From the NCBI GenBank assembly GCA_905147135.1, contig LR990039.1:29757708-29821707 (forward strand): DNA of 64,000 nucleotides, given 5' to 3'. The translations under genes and the position numbers were made by a program. A model generated the notes under the pieces. The model worked only from the letters and a program-made list of their open reading frames with translations. It had not been told where the DNA came from and searched no databases. Position 1 is the first letter of the stretch, and each line of letters opens with the position of its first letter. The stretch is from Blastobasis lacticolella. Lineage: Eukaryota > Arthropoda > Insecta > Lepidoptera > Blastobasidae. Positions 49,801 to 58,704 of this stretch are shown here, piece by piece.

Positions 49801-51397
49801 AGGAAAATGGATGTTTTTGTTTGAAAATTTTTATTATAGAAAATGTGTCAAAATCTTTGTATAGAAAGTTATTCATAAACAATAAACTAAATTATAGACC
49901 TATTTACTTGCAACAATCTGGTTGTTTTATACTTTTCAGTTTTTTAACACCAGTCGAGGTTTTTAGTATAGTTAAGAAGGTTATTATTTATAATAACCCT
50001 AAACAGAACGAAACATATGCAGGCCAAAAACATAACCCCTCCTTATTGGCTTTGCCTTTGGTATCATAAAACAGGACATGAAATATTGTTATTTCTCTTT
50101 TTATCATTAGTTAATACTTACATGGATAATTATATGTACAAACAACAATTTGTTTGTATGCTGGAACTAGCAAAACTTCAAAAAACAAAGACACATATTT
50201 TTTTTTATATATATTTATTTAGGATCTTTTACACACTTCAATGTATGTCTATCTCCTGTAGTATAATCTTTTGAACTTGCTAACTGATAAGCTAAACATG
50301 TACACTCTTCGCAAAGACAAGTGTAAATGCATAATCTACAAATATAAAAAAGAACTTCTCAACCTGCTCCGAACATTCTAGCAAATTGTAGTACGTAAGT
50401 AATAGACTTACTATCTGGCTCAGGGGGGGTTAAGAGGATCTTGGCCTCTGACAACAAATGACACTACACATGAATTTCATAACAATCAATACTTTATTAT
50501 TATTTAATACTTAATTAGGTTAAAAGATCAAGTTTTCTCATTATAGACATAATAAGTCACTAACATGAGAATACAATACACGAATTTGAATTCAAACATT
50601 CACACCGCACAGAACATAAGTAAGGTATGTAGAATGTATGGAATCTTGGGGTAAGTGGTAAATTGTCACACATGTATAATGCAATGTAAGAAATAGGTAA
50701 TTTACAGAGCTATATCTTACAGTAACTATGTAGATATCAAAGGAATAATTTAGGAGAACTTCTAGTGTATAACATAATGTATTTGCCTACAACTCAGGTC
50801 TACATCTTATAACGACCAGAAAGCAAAATGGCCTAAATGTAAAATGGCAAAGAACTCCATATGCAAAATGGTACACACACTTTGTCTTGGTTGTTGGTTT
50901 TGAGGCAAAAAATAAGGATGGTTTTAAACATCTCTGAAACATTTTATTACCGTGTATTTCAGTTTGTACCTATCACTTTGTATACATAGACATCATAGAT
51001 AGGCCTTCATTATAATTTGTAGAAATTAGTATAAATAAGTCCAACTGTATACCAATTCGAGAATTTACCTTTAAAATATATACTTTTATGGACAGCAACT
51101 ATTTGATTGTAACAATTTCACACTAATACTACTATGCTAAAATGTCGACACATTGGGTTTGGATTAACTCATTCATTAGAATAATTGGTCTTATTACAGA
51201 TTCGGTGGCGACTGCGCCGGACGTCGGCGCACGGGGCGCGCGCCGTTCCAGACGCACCTGTCTGGACACACATCCCAACAAATCAATATACTAACCTTAG
51301 AATCGTAAAGCACTTTAGCCTTGGTCGGGTCAGGCTCGTAGCACAATACGCGTTCTCCTTCACTAAACTTGTAGCGAATGCCTCTAGTTGAAACCAT
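37821..51397 (-). CDS. msl-3: msl-3, chromo-barrel and MRG subunit of MSL complex
   Basis: MSL3 binds methylated histone tails and helps direct the MOF acetyltransferase to H4K16. Coding exons in order: 51397-51296, 49620-49442, 47167-47043, 46681-46570, 45957-45769, 44184-44059, 43051-42909, 41686-41494, 41037-40939, 39063-38961, 38541-38369 and 37893-37821. All junctions keep frame: 538 residues against 521 in human. The chromo barrel (residues 8-95) has '[19 protein letters not shown]' and '[15 protein letters not shown]'; cage residues Y31, F56, W59 and W63 are kept. The MRG domain is split: '[18 protein letters not shown]' (exon 5), '[18 protein letters not shown]' (exon 6), then a low-complexity acidic linker, then '[16 protein letters not shown]' (exon 11). 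Exons 7-8 are GC-rich and their exact donors least certain. Introns hold many MITE, SINE and LINE copies. In dosage compensation of flies MSL3 acts on the male X; its role here is not shown. Confidence 0.93.
38014..38270. mobile_element. hAT-like MITE in last msl-3 intron
   Basis: A 257-base element with 37-base inverted ends (38014-38050 and 38234-38270, one mismatch) beginning GTAGAGCTCGTCTA. It is flanked by a perfect 8-base direct repeat CTAGTAAT (38006-38013 and 38271-38278). An 8-base target duplication with T at position 2 and A at position 7 is the hAT superfamily pattern. No transposase. Confidence 0.85.
38563..38703 (-). mobile_element. tRNA-headed SINE fragment (family A)
   Basis: Contains the SINE 3' half (TGTGCTCTCGCGCACGAGGG and CGGGGTCCGCCTTGG) and a remnant of the head (CCATCGACGCTCCGG), with the middle deleted. 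Compare the full copies at 43110-43401 and 60621-60963. It ends about 20 bases upstream of the acceptor of msl-3 exon 11. Confidence 0.65.
38731..38870 (-). mobile_element. LINE 3'-end fragment
   Basis: On the minus strand it reads GTGTGGAGATTATGGGAATA, then CTTGGGAGAGGCCCTATG, and ends CTGCAGTGGACTGTGATGAT with an (ATG)n-like tail. This is the usual 3' terminus of RTE-like elements in Lepidoptera. Coding part absent. Confidence 0.55.
39123..39275 (-). mobile_element. RTE-like LINE 3'-end fragment
   Basis: Reverse-oriented copy of the C-terminus seen at 43488-43640: on the minus strand it encodes pieces resembling '[18 protein letters not shown]' and ends GGGGGAGGCCTATGCCCAG. Strongly 5'-truncated. 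Confidence 0.65.
39658..39880. mobile_element. MITE with about 60-base inverted ends, ATAC duplication
   Basis: Inverted ends starting AAAAGGGG, with ACATGAGTGTCTGTTTAT and GGCGTAGCC in both arms (39658-39717 and 39821-39880). ATAC directly flanks both sides (39654-39657 and 39881-39884), consistent with a 4-base target duplication. 223 bases, non-coding. It lies in msl-3 intron 9-10. Confidence 0.8.
40758..40850 (+). repeat. interspersed repeat fragment (AGGTGGCAAACAAG family)
   Basis: Shares AGGTGGCAAACAAGCGTGCG, the GCCTGAT block and CCCACGCGTTGCCGACCCC with 44254-44340. I recognise it as a common repeat in moth genomes. Non-coding. Confidence 0.6.
41137..41417 (+). CDS. unrecognised ORF antisense within msl-3 intron 8
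   Basis: A 93-codon frame from an internal ATG; the open frame extends further upstream without an ATG. The product is not low-complexity and contains '[10 protein letters not shown]'. No family was recognised, and there is no nearby promoter or splice-site support. It may be a transposon remnant or chance. Confidence 0.12.
42060..42290 (+). mobile_element. jockey-type LINE 3'-end fragment
   Basis: Encodes in one frame a C-terminal block '[16 protein letters not shown]', the Arg-Thr-Ala-x-x-Trp-Asn-x-Leu-Pro motif found at the C-terminus of many jockey/CR1-like proteins. The 3' tail (CGTCACTTGCCAACGGGTGA and an A-rich end) is the same as at 27000-27062. 5'-truncated. Confidence 0.65.
42532..42856. 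mobile_element. PIF/Harbinger-like MITE with TAA duplication
   Basis: Perfect inverted ends of 25 bases (42532-42556 and 42832-42856) beginning GGGAACGTACCCATACTACG. The trinucleotide TAA directly flanks both sides (42529-42531 and 42857-42859), as expected for PIF/Harbinger elements. The interior contains long G runs (about 17 G at 42752-42768, plus runs of 8 and 9). It lies in msl-3 intron 7, about 50 bases from exon 7. Confidence 0.85.
43110..43401 (-). mobile_element. tRNA-derived SINE (family A) with 16-base target duplication
   Basis: Minus-strand SINE. The head at 43396-43320 shows an A box (GGTGGCCGAG) and B box (GGGCTCGAATCCC), as in a tRNA-Ser-like promoter. The body contains CATGATCCAATCCGGTCAGG. 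The perfect direct repeat TGACAAAGCAGCAAAT flanks it (43094-43109 and 43402-43417), marking a recent retrotransposition into msl-3 intron 6. Confidence 0.9.
43488..43640 (+). mobile_element. RTE-like LINE 3' end, plus strand
   Basis: One open frame encodes '[19 protein letters not shown]' followed by '[20 protein letters not shown]', the C-terminus of an RTE-like protein, ending with the GGCTGATATGA 3' tail. The rest of the element is absent. Lies in msl-3 intron 6. Confidence 0.8.
43699..43950 (+). mobile_element. tRNA-derived SINE (family B), copy 1
   Basis: The head starts GACGACCTGAGTGGTTCAGT, with A box TGGTTCAGTGG and B box GGTTCGATTCC. The body has CGGGTCTGGGTGTTCTATG, and the tail is an A/T-rich ATTTATTTTATTT. 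A second copy is at 46753-47013. The tRNA head is part of the SINE, not a free tRNA gene. Confidence 0.85.
44254..44340 (+). repeat. interspersed repeat fragment (AGGTGGCAAACAAG family)
   Basis: Second copy of the repeat at 40758-40850, sharing GGTGGCAAACAAGC and CCACGCGTTGCCGACCCC. Confidence 0.6.
45030..45800. repeat. four degenerate units sharing the end of msl-3 exon 5
   Basis: Units at about 45030-45128, 45280-45480, 45505-45630 and 45636-45800 share blocks in the same order: an A-rich start with AAAGACT, a TCGCGAGCA-like block, TACTAGCCGTCC, ACCCACCTGCGAGACACGTC, GAGCAAGTCCAGCCGTTGCG and CAGGCAGCTTCATTTTC. The fourth unit runs into msl-3 exon 5 (45769-45957): its ACCTGCGAGACACGTCGAGC is the exon 3' end and splice donor read on the plus strand. 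In two other units the same donor-like junction is kept (CGCAG|GTAGG on the minus strand). Confidence 0.75.
46428..46545 (-). mobile_element. RTE-like LINE 3' tail fragment
   Basis: Matches the tail at 12950-13060: TTAGCGTTTATC, then a CCACTTCGCCCG block, then GCCGTTGG. On the minus strand this is the extreme C-terminus and 3' UTR of the element. It ends about 25 bases from msl-3 exon 4. Confidence 0.55.
46753..47013 (+). mobile_element. tRNA-derived SINE (family B), copy 2
   Basis: Same structure as 43699-43950: the head GACGACCTGAGTGGTTCAGT, an intact B box GGGTTCGATTCCC, the body and a (TTTA)n tail. Lies in msl-3 intron 3, about 30 bases from exon 3. Confidence 0.85.
47357..47945. repeat. 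inverted repeat in msl-3 intron 2
   Basis: ATTAAAGATCAAAAATGTAA at 47366 and its reverse complement ending at 47935 form a 23-base perfect match (47366-47388 and 47913-47935), with weaker similarity further out. The 525-base interior is non-coding. Possibly a degraded DNA transposon; no target duplication was seen. Confidence 0.45.
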
Positions 51398-51399
51398 TC

Positions 51400-52436
51400 T
51401 CCGGGGACGTTTATTTAGACAAAATGTATAGTTCAACTAATACTAGGACATTTCAGTTACTCACAATGAAGTGTGTTAAACACACAAGGAAACGGTGTCC
51501 ACTAACTTCAGCACGGATATTAATATAAAATAACCTGCACCGTTAGAATAAGAGTCATAAAATTCATAAAACCGAATTTTCTTCGAAATCAAAATAAAAC
51601 ATCACACGCTAGTTCGGCGCCCTGACCACAAACTAAACAAAACAAATTAGGAAAGTTTAAATACTCAGACCAACTATCCCTTCTTTCAATGTCATCAAAA
51701 ACCACAGACTATGCATACCGAAAGCATGTCTATCTCCATTTTGCGGAATTTTATAGAACTCTTTTCTTACACGGGCAACAGCAAGTATCAGCAACATTAG
51801 CTCCCTCTAGATCGACCCCATTTTACGGGAAAGGCAAAGGGTACTAGCCCATACGGCCAAGTCTTTCTATGCCGAAAAATAACGTTAACGTTCAATGACG
51901 TTTATTACAAGGCCGCAGCAATACAGTGGTGCCTACCTACTTGCCCACAATAGAGTAGTGATATTGCAGGTACTATTGCGACTTCTTGGAGCAAAGCAAA
52001 GCTCTGTTCCGTGCTTTCTATTGCATATCTCCATCATTGTACACTTTCACAGGTATTTTCCACCCATTACACTATCACAAATGTGAATCAAAATCCGAAA
52101 TAAAAAATAAAAGAGTAATTCAATAAGAGGCACAACTTCACAGCACAGACCTAAATGAAAAAAATTATTCATCTGAAAGTCTGTGTCTCCACAATTTCCG
52201 CCAAAAAGCTCACACGACATATCAATAATCATACGCTTCTGTGGCATCAGGCGGTGGCTGTGCTGTGATTCAAAATGATTGCCAGAAGGGCAGATAGACC
52301 TGTGTGTGACCTGAGTCCAGGCGGAGCGGATAATACTGTTGTGGATCGCTTAAGTTCGAGGCTGTTTGAAACTTTAATGGATAAATGGTATTTTTACAAG
52401 AACAATAAAATAATTTACATGAAAAGATAGGAGGCT
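51400..52436. other. intergenic: msl-3 promoter side to cuticle gene 3' end
   Basis: About 1 kb between the msl-3 start and the cuticle gene poly(A) signal. No exon or clear core-promoter motif was seen on the msl-3 side, so msl-3 may use a TATA-less promoter. Confidence 0.4.
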
Positions 52437-52442
52437 TTTATT
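52437..52442 (-). terminator. poly(A) signal of cuticle protein gene
   Basis: AATAAA on the minus strand, about 150 bases after the stop codon of the cuticular protein, the usual spacing for a short cuticle-gene 3' UTR. Confidence 0.6.
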
Positions 52443-52588
52443 TATAAATATGCTATCTTAATGAACACCTATTTACAATTCATTAACAGATAATCAAACA
52501 GAACATTCCGACTTGATAACCTAATGATATTCTATCAGTTATCACATGAACCTTGTCGAAAAAATTATTTCTATATTTTGGCATTAAT

Positions 52589-53466
52589 CTAATGGTGATA
52601 GGCAGGGGCAGCATAGGCTAGAGGAGCAGCCACCTTAGCGACGGGCGCAGCATGGACGACGGGCGAGGCGGCGTAAGCGGCGTAGCCCAGGGGCGCGGCG
52701 ACCTTGGCCACGGGGGCGGCGTAGGCCACGGGGGCGGCGTACTTTGCGACGGGGGCGGCGTAGGCCACGGGCGCGGCGGCCACCTTGGCTACGAGCGGCT
52801 CCCTGTGCACGACCGCGTTGAAGCCGTTGTGCGAGTCGGCGGTGTACTCGACGGTGCGCTTGGTGCCGTCCGGGTCCACCACCGAGTACGCGCCGCGCAC
52901 CACGTCACCGTCGCGGGTCTCGTGCTGGCTCTTGGAGTCGCCGGTGAGGCCGTCTTGCACGTCGTACGCGAAGCTGTACTGAGGATGAGGGTCGTACTGC
53001 TCTACTGGCACAGCTACCTTAGCCACGGGTGCGGCGTACGACAACGGCGCGGAGTAGGCGACGGCCTTGGCCACGGGCGCGGCGTAGCGTACTACGGGGG
53101 CGGCGGCTTGGTACGCCACGGGACCGGCGGCCTGGTACGCCACGGGACCGGCGGCCTGGTACGCCACGGGACCGGCGGCCTGGTACGCCACGGGACCGGC
53201 GGCCTGGTACGAAACGGGACCGGCGGCGTGGTACGCCAAGGGACCGGCGGCGTGGTACGCCAAGGGACCGGCGGCGTGGTACGCCACAGGACTGGCTGCG
53301 TGGTACGCCACGGGTGCACTGGGTACTACGCCAGCGCTGACCGCAGCCACCAAACAGGCGAAGGCTACAAACTGAAACGAAATATTGACTTGGTTATTTA
53401 ATTTGGCTACGTCCAATATAATTACACTATAAGAACACACGGTAACTGTCGCACCTTGAATGCCAT
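52589..53466 (-). CDS. RR-2 cuticular protein
   Basis: A secreted structural protein of hard cuticle that binds chitin through a Rebers-Riddiford type 2 domain. Exon 1 (53466-53455) encodes only Met-Ala-Phe-Lys and ends AAG|GTGCGA. Exon 2 (53371-52589) encodes the rest: 264 residues in total. Residues 1-18 are a signal peptide ([18 protein letters not shown]). Residues 24-95 are nine or so near-identical 8-residue repeats (Gly-Pro-Val-Ala-Tyr-Gln/His-Ala-Ala). The RR-2 domain spans about 129-195, with '[18 protein letters not shown]' and '[10 protein letters not shown]' at its ends and the conserved Arg-Asp-Gly-Asp-Val-Val. The tail is rich in Ala-Ala-Pro-Val-Ala. The tiny first exon splitting the signal peptide is typical of the family. 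It has its own TATA box and poly(A) signal. The exact paralogue (CPR number) cannot be told from the sequence alone. Confidence 0.95.
53092..53330. repeat. 24-base coding minisatellite in cuticle gene
   Basis: The unit GGCCTGGTACGCCACGGGACC (plus strand, one 24-base period) is repeated about nine times, four copies being almost identical. It encodes the 8-residue Gly-Pro-Val-Ala-Tyr-Gln-Ala-Ala repeat. The homogeneity suggests recent unequal exchange or slippage. Confidence 0.85.
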
Positions 53467-53496
53467 TGTGTGTTGTGTAAGTTGATCGAGGATGTT

Positions 53497-53532
53497 GAAT
53501 GATGCCCGTAGAAGAGTGCTTTAGCTTATATA
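53497..53532 (-). promoter_or_regulatory. TATA box and initiator of cuticle gene
   Basis: TATATAA at 53532-53526 (minus strand), and an arthropod initiator TCATTC at 53502-53497 with the start A at about 53500, 32 bases downstream of the TATA start. The first ATG follows 34 bases later at 53466. Confidence 0.75.
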
Positions 53533-53539
53533 GCGATGG

Positions 53540-54767
53540 CGGGGGCGCACCCTTTCACTCGCCAATGCTGCGGTGACCTCACTCGCCCGCGATTTGCAGC
53601 CCTAAGGCACTGTTTAATCTCCCGCGGATCATTAAAGGCCACAGAGGGACGAACCACATCCCTACGCAGTGATATCGGAACATTGTTGGCTATAAAGGCA
53701 GGTAAATTATGGTAACGCACCAAAAACTGGGAAAGAGTTAGTTTGCAAACTTGGTATCTCAATAATTTTGCTAAATGCAGGGTTTTTAGGCAAAAATCTA
53801 ACTTACGTGTGTATTACTAAATTGTGTCAACGGTGAAAGGCTGAAAGTTTAAATGTATAACTTGATTGAAGAATCTCTCTTAATTACGAATATATATTTA
53901 GAGCAACTTATTTAAATAAGTAGGTCACTTCACGTACACATCTACCTGCCTAACATTTAATGAAACAGGTTAGTGCAATCAATGAAAAAATCCGGTGTGG
54001 CGCCCTTTCCTGAATCTGCTGCATGCATTGAGTTGTCGCGCCGGCGGTGGATCGCTGCGCGTGCGCCGCAGGCCGAGGGTCGCCCGGTCGATGCGCCCGC
54101 GTTCCCGCCAACCGCAAAGTTCAACCTCATCGGGCAAATTGTTAACCCATCGTCTTTGTCACATTTTGACGTAACCCCACTTCGCTTATTAATAGGTATA
54201 ACTGTTCTTACGATCTCGTTTCACGTTCTTACACTACACTACGTTGTGTTGCTGTGATTATAGAGTTAGTAAACGCCTGAACCTAGAGCATCGGCATCTT
54301 TATATTTATAAAAAATATTTATCGGAACATCACAGTCCAGTAGCAGTCGACAGCTGAACTAAAAGCTCCTCCACATCGACGTGATTTTTCCAAAATCTAA
54401 ATACACGATCGCTATTTAGTAACCACGTGTGCTGTTTACATTATTACCGCACTCGTGCATTACTTGCCTGATAAAGGTATTGCGCACTGGTAATCAGATA
54501 CACTGTATCAAAGGTTGCCTGGGCCCTGGCAGAGGTAAATTTCTCAAAACCATTATAGTGCAACAGGTTCCGTTTTTTTAAAAGCTGAATGTAGGTAAGG
54601 ATGGTAGGGTTTTAGGTACCTGAAGCCTAAAGCTAATAAAGGTGACCGTAAGGTTTTGTTGACAAAGAGATTTGTTGTTATCTACTATACTATTTAACTA
54701 TCCCTCCTCCATCTTGTTTAGTAGCTTCTCTTGCACCGCCTTACTTTTTCTTTACCCTTTATCTCCT
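53540..54767. other. no gene seen; upstream of cuticle gene
   Basis: The proximal part is presumably the cuticle gene regulatory region. An open frame at about 53973-54257 (plus) has no recognisable motif. Confidence 0.4.
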
Positions 54768-54858
54768 GGTTGACTGGTAGATAAGGCTATTTTAGCTTTA
54801 AGTCCGCCTTTGTACTATTTTGTGCATGAAGATTTAATAAATAAATAAATAAATAAAC
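54768..54858 (+). mobile_element. LINE 3'-end fragment with (AATA)n tail
   Basis: GGTTGACTGGTAGATAAGGC, then TTAAGTCCGCCTTTGTA, ending in (AATA)n, is a common lepidopteran LINE terminus. No coding part. Confidence 0.55.
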
Positions 54859-55039
54859 TAAAGTACAGTAGAGGCGATGTGCATTTTTCATATACCTAAC
54901 TATAATTCATCTCTTGATCGATATTGTCCTCTAACCGAACCCACAAACCGTCGGAAAACCTCCGTCAATAATATTCAATGTTTCCTAAACTAATGAACCA
55001 ATTTTAATGTACCATAACCCTTCTCAAAAGCCTTGGGAC

Positions 55040-55560
55040 GAGCCTTTCTGTCAACAACTATCGAGCTTTCTCAACGCTCCTAGACAGATCTACTAATGCA
55101 GATCGAGCTCGCTTATACCACTTCAGGGAAAGAGGCGAAATATTGACTGCAGACAATTGCATCCATACTGACTCTGTCAGTACGCCTGCGATTAGTATTA
55201 GGAGTAAAACCGAAAGAGCCACATTGCTGCCACGAGCCTCGGGTACCACGGACTGTCGTACCAACGAAGTGCTATCGTCTGTCGCGTTCCGCATAAACGA
55301 TATCGGGTTGGCGCGTACCTCGGGCAGCGCTTGAGTTTGGCCATCCAAAGAGGTAACGCCACTAGCCTCCTAGGGACACTCCCAGACAGCGATCTGGAAT
55401 CATTTTTTAGATCACGTCATCTCAAGTCAAACTGTTATCAACCCTCCTTTTGGTCGTGGGTTAAAACACAGTCTAGTACTTCCTATCACAGGAATATCGG
55501 GCTTGTGTTTCCCCGTGTCACACTGAAGTCTGCACAACGCTTCTAAAGAGCAAGGAGCAA
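55040..55560 (+). mobile_element. possible degraded retroelement coding end
   Basis: A plus-strand frame reads 'LAIQRGNATSLLGTLPD' (55332-55385), a pattern I associate with C-terminal ends of some LINE polyproteins, and the opposite strand also stays open for about 96 codons. Assignment is weak; it may be chance. Confidence 0.25.
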
Positions 55561-56074
55561 TTACGCATACTACTTTCGCAACGTGAGCCTGCTCCGCTTA
55601 GCGCGTGGTGTAGGGGCAAGTCAGTAACCTTTGATTATGGCTTCGCTCTCAATTGGACAAGGTCTAAATTGCCTTAGACTGAATATTTTAATATTGCTAG
55701 GAGAGCCGGTGTGTATAATGCGTCGTTAAATATCATTGCTGTGTAATTTGGCCAGGCGACCATAAACGATAAAGTCAAGTTCAAGTCGATACAGTTTTTA
55801 CCGCGGCTGTGTTGTTATGTAACAGGTAATGAGAGTAAACTATAAAGATAAGAAAATTAACTTCGCTTGACATCTTAGTGAAGGCCCGGGTGTCCGGGTT
55901 GTACTTGAAATAATAATTTTTAATCTAGTACAAACTATAAAATATGCCTTAGATATTAAAATTTCAATAATAATGTTAAATAACAAGCAACTTTGTCAGT
56001 TATTACCAAATAACACCCACCCCTACCGCTCCCGGCGCAAAGGTCACGCTCGCCACAAAACCGGGCTGAATCGC

Positions 56075-56492
56075 AATGAGCAGTTTTCCAATAGGTATTT
56101 ACAGCATTCCTAACCACTCACTAGATGGCGCCCCGACAATTTTGGTAATAAATAGAAATAGGAAATTGGTTCTTAGCAAACAGGATATAAACACTGGGTA
56201 CGTTGTATTGGATAATATTGTATTTGTCAATAGTTTTCAACCATTTTAGAGGTTGTAATAATAATGGAACATAGTGCCAACTTCTATAAATATTTCTTTT
56301 TACACTTCGTTCAACCTTTAACAGTTATGTTTATATTAATAAACATTTTATTTTTAAGTTTTGTATTAGTTGGCTGCATGAAATCACTGCCACCATCCTA
56401 TAGATTATAAAAATATTACCAAAATTGTAGGAGCGCCATCTATTGATGCTTTTTGAAACCATATAATAATACCTACTGGAAAACTCCTCATT
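56075..56492. mobile_element. MITE, family AATGAG, copy 3 (reversed)
   Basis: A 418-base copy with both inverted ends: AATGAGCAGTTTTCCAATAG on the left and GGAAAACTCCTCATT on the right. It is in inverted orientation relative to the copies at 24429 and 29176. Confidence 0.85.
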
Positions 56493-57469
56493 GCCAACTT
56501 CTGCACCAAAAACGACCTGGAGCGGTGGTCATCCCTGATGTCCCCTAGCTCACGGCCTATTTCCCCCACAAAGCTCATAGCCTCTGCACTCCAACAGGCC
56601 AAGGTCTACACGGTACAAAATGGTAGTGATGTTTCAAGAAAGCGTAATTGAGCCTTTTTTTATCAGAACTGGCGTCCTCGGCAGCGGCCGCTGGAGAGTG
56701 GACGGTGCGACTCAGATGGCTGGCGGCGATAGTGCTGACGCAAGTACCGTCCCAATAGCGTAATCTAGTACAAAGTTTTTAACTTACAACGTCTCTTTAC
56801 GTGAACAAAGCACCCAGTACTCCCGTTAGGTGTGCGAGTGTGTCACTGGTGAAGCAAGGTTGACCAAGGTCTTCCGCTTAGGATCCTGAGAGTGATTGAA
56901 CGTTCGCGGTCAGGAGCTTTATGGACGGGACGGGACCGAGCCGATTTAATATTAATAAGATTAAATTATGTCTTGCATCAGACATAAGCTATTAGCGTAC
57001 GGTGGCGTGGATTTTACTGGCACAGTGTATAAAATAATAAACCGCCCTCGTAATATGCGCGAATAGAAATAAGGAAATACGATTTTTATTTATATAGATA
57101 GATTTACGCATTGTTTTTCGAAGATCATGAAAATATTTTCTTTGAAAAATAAGTGGGGTCGTCTGAGAACGGGACGATCTGCAATAAAGGACCATTCGAG
57201 AACGTGTGATGAGTGTCGGCCGTGGACCATTTGTTGTTATAGTAAAATTATATAATGATTAAAATAAAGATAATATGCAGTTGTATCGGATGATAACACT
57301 ATGAACAGACCATAGCAGCATAAGTTTTGGATAATTTTTACAATCGACGATAGCAAACGTTCAAGCGGATCACTTCCGTCTTACATGTTTAAAAACTATG
57401 TTTAGCTATTTCTATTTTACAGTTTACAACGTGACCCTTAAATCCCTTTAAGCTCAAAGGGCTTATATA
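56493..57469. other. no gene seen
   Basis: A fragment related to the interior repeat of the fold-back element (GAAGCAAGGTTGACCAAGGT) is at about 56852. No exon. Confidence 0.4.
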
Positions 57470-57920
57470 CAAGAGTATAATTAGACCGGTAATGCTCTAT
57501 AGCTGCGAGACTTGGCCAGCGCTGACGAAACACGTTCGCGAACTCCACGCCAACGAAATGAAAATGCTGCGGTGGATGTGCGGAGTTACGAGACTCGATC
57601 GAGTACGTAACGAGTACTCGTTATGTACATCCGTGGTAGCCTTGGCGTGAGGGATATCGCAGATAAGATCTAGGCTCGTTTGCGCTGGTTTGGCCACGTG
57701 TTGCGTAAGCCTCAGGGATATGTGGGAAATATATGCCTGAATCTGCCGGTATCGGGAAAGAGGCCCCGTGGGCGGCCCAAGAAGCGATAGATTGACATTG
57801 CTGAGTCGAATGCGAGAGCCAACGGCTTACGACGCGAGGATGCCGAAAACCGGGCGAAGTGGAGAAGATTGAGTAGGTAAGCGGACCTTAGCAGTGTCCG
57901 GGATAAGCGCTAGGACGACG
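57470..57920 (+). mobile_element. RTE-like LINE C-terminal fragment
   Basis: Encodes, across frameshifts, 'RPVMLYSCETWPALTKHVR' then 'LHANEMKMLRWMCGVTRLDR', 'ARLRWFGHVLRKPQ' and 'GRPKKR', the standard order at the C-terminus of RTE-like proteins. It is the same family as 12950-13590 on the minus strand. It carries stops and is 5'-truncated. Confidence 0.8.
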
Positions 57921-58362
57921 ATGAGCTTACAGCACCACAGCATGTTCCAGATAAGTTTAGGGAGACGACGCTGTCAGTATACCCGACGATCAATGTAACT
58001 GGTTTTCACTCCAGTGGGCTATCATTGGCGAAATGTTAGGGACAACGGGCGGTAGGCCCGCGCGGCATTTTAAACGCACACGTGTGTTCTCGTTTACGTT
58101 GCGCAAGAGTGGCCACGCCTCGTCTCAAGGATGGCCACTGGAGAAGTCCGCATTAGTGTGCCGCTCGGTACTGGTATGTAGCTATAATTTATCGCAACGT
58201 TCCTAATCTAGAGCAAATTGTTATGATGTAAGTTAGAGGCAGGATAGCCAAGGCAATTTACTTTATCGTTCAAAATATCGCGAGACGGATAAATGTGAAA
58301 TGAATATTGATTGAGAGGATCGCAGATAATTTGTTTTTTAATAAAATAAGGTAGAAGTTAAG

Positions 58363-58704
58363 GGAGCGTTGATGGCCGAGAGGTTAGGGTATACGACTTG
58401 TAAGCGAGAGGTATCGGTATTGAATCACACTGCGGACATGTAGCAATGACTCTTTTCTTTTCTGAGTTATGTACATTAGTTGAATGCTAACCGATGCTCT
58501 TACAGTGAGGGAATACATCGTGATGAAACCTGCATATTCAGACGACTCAATGTGTAACCATGATCCAATCTGGTCAGGTTCCCCTGGTAGCAGGGTTATG
58601 AAAGTCAGATGGCAGTCGCTCTACTGTTACCACTACTACTCACTGTGATTACCTGATGACACCGGGCCCTAGTGCGCGAGAGCTCAACCGGGACAATAAA
58701 GTCA
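58363..58704 (+). mobile_element. tRNA-derived SINE (family A), degenerate
   Basis: The head GAGCGTTGATGGCCGAGAGG retains an A box but the B box is decayed. The body has TTATGTACATTAGTTGAATG and GTAACCATGATCCAATCTGG. The tail region includes GGGCCCTAGTGCGCGAGAGC. Confidence 0.75.

Noticed and set aside
53029..53340. 103-codon plus-strand frame of Thr-Pro-Arg-Asp-Arg-Arg repeats
   Set aside because: Third-frame shadow of the cuticle gene minisatellite.
52652..53401. 249-codon plus-strand open frame rich in Gly, His and Arg
   Set aside because: It is the exact antisense of the RR-2 cuticular protein and its repeat; composition follows from the repeated codons.
58011..58145. Short inverted pair CTCCAGTGG and CCACTGGAG as ends of another CCAGT MITE
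   Set aside because: Only 9 bases match, and the interior shares nothing with the two clear copies.
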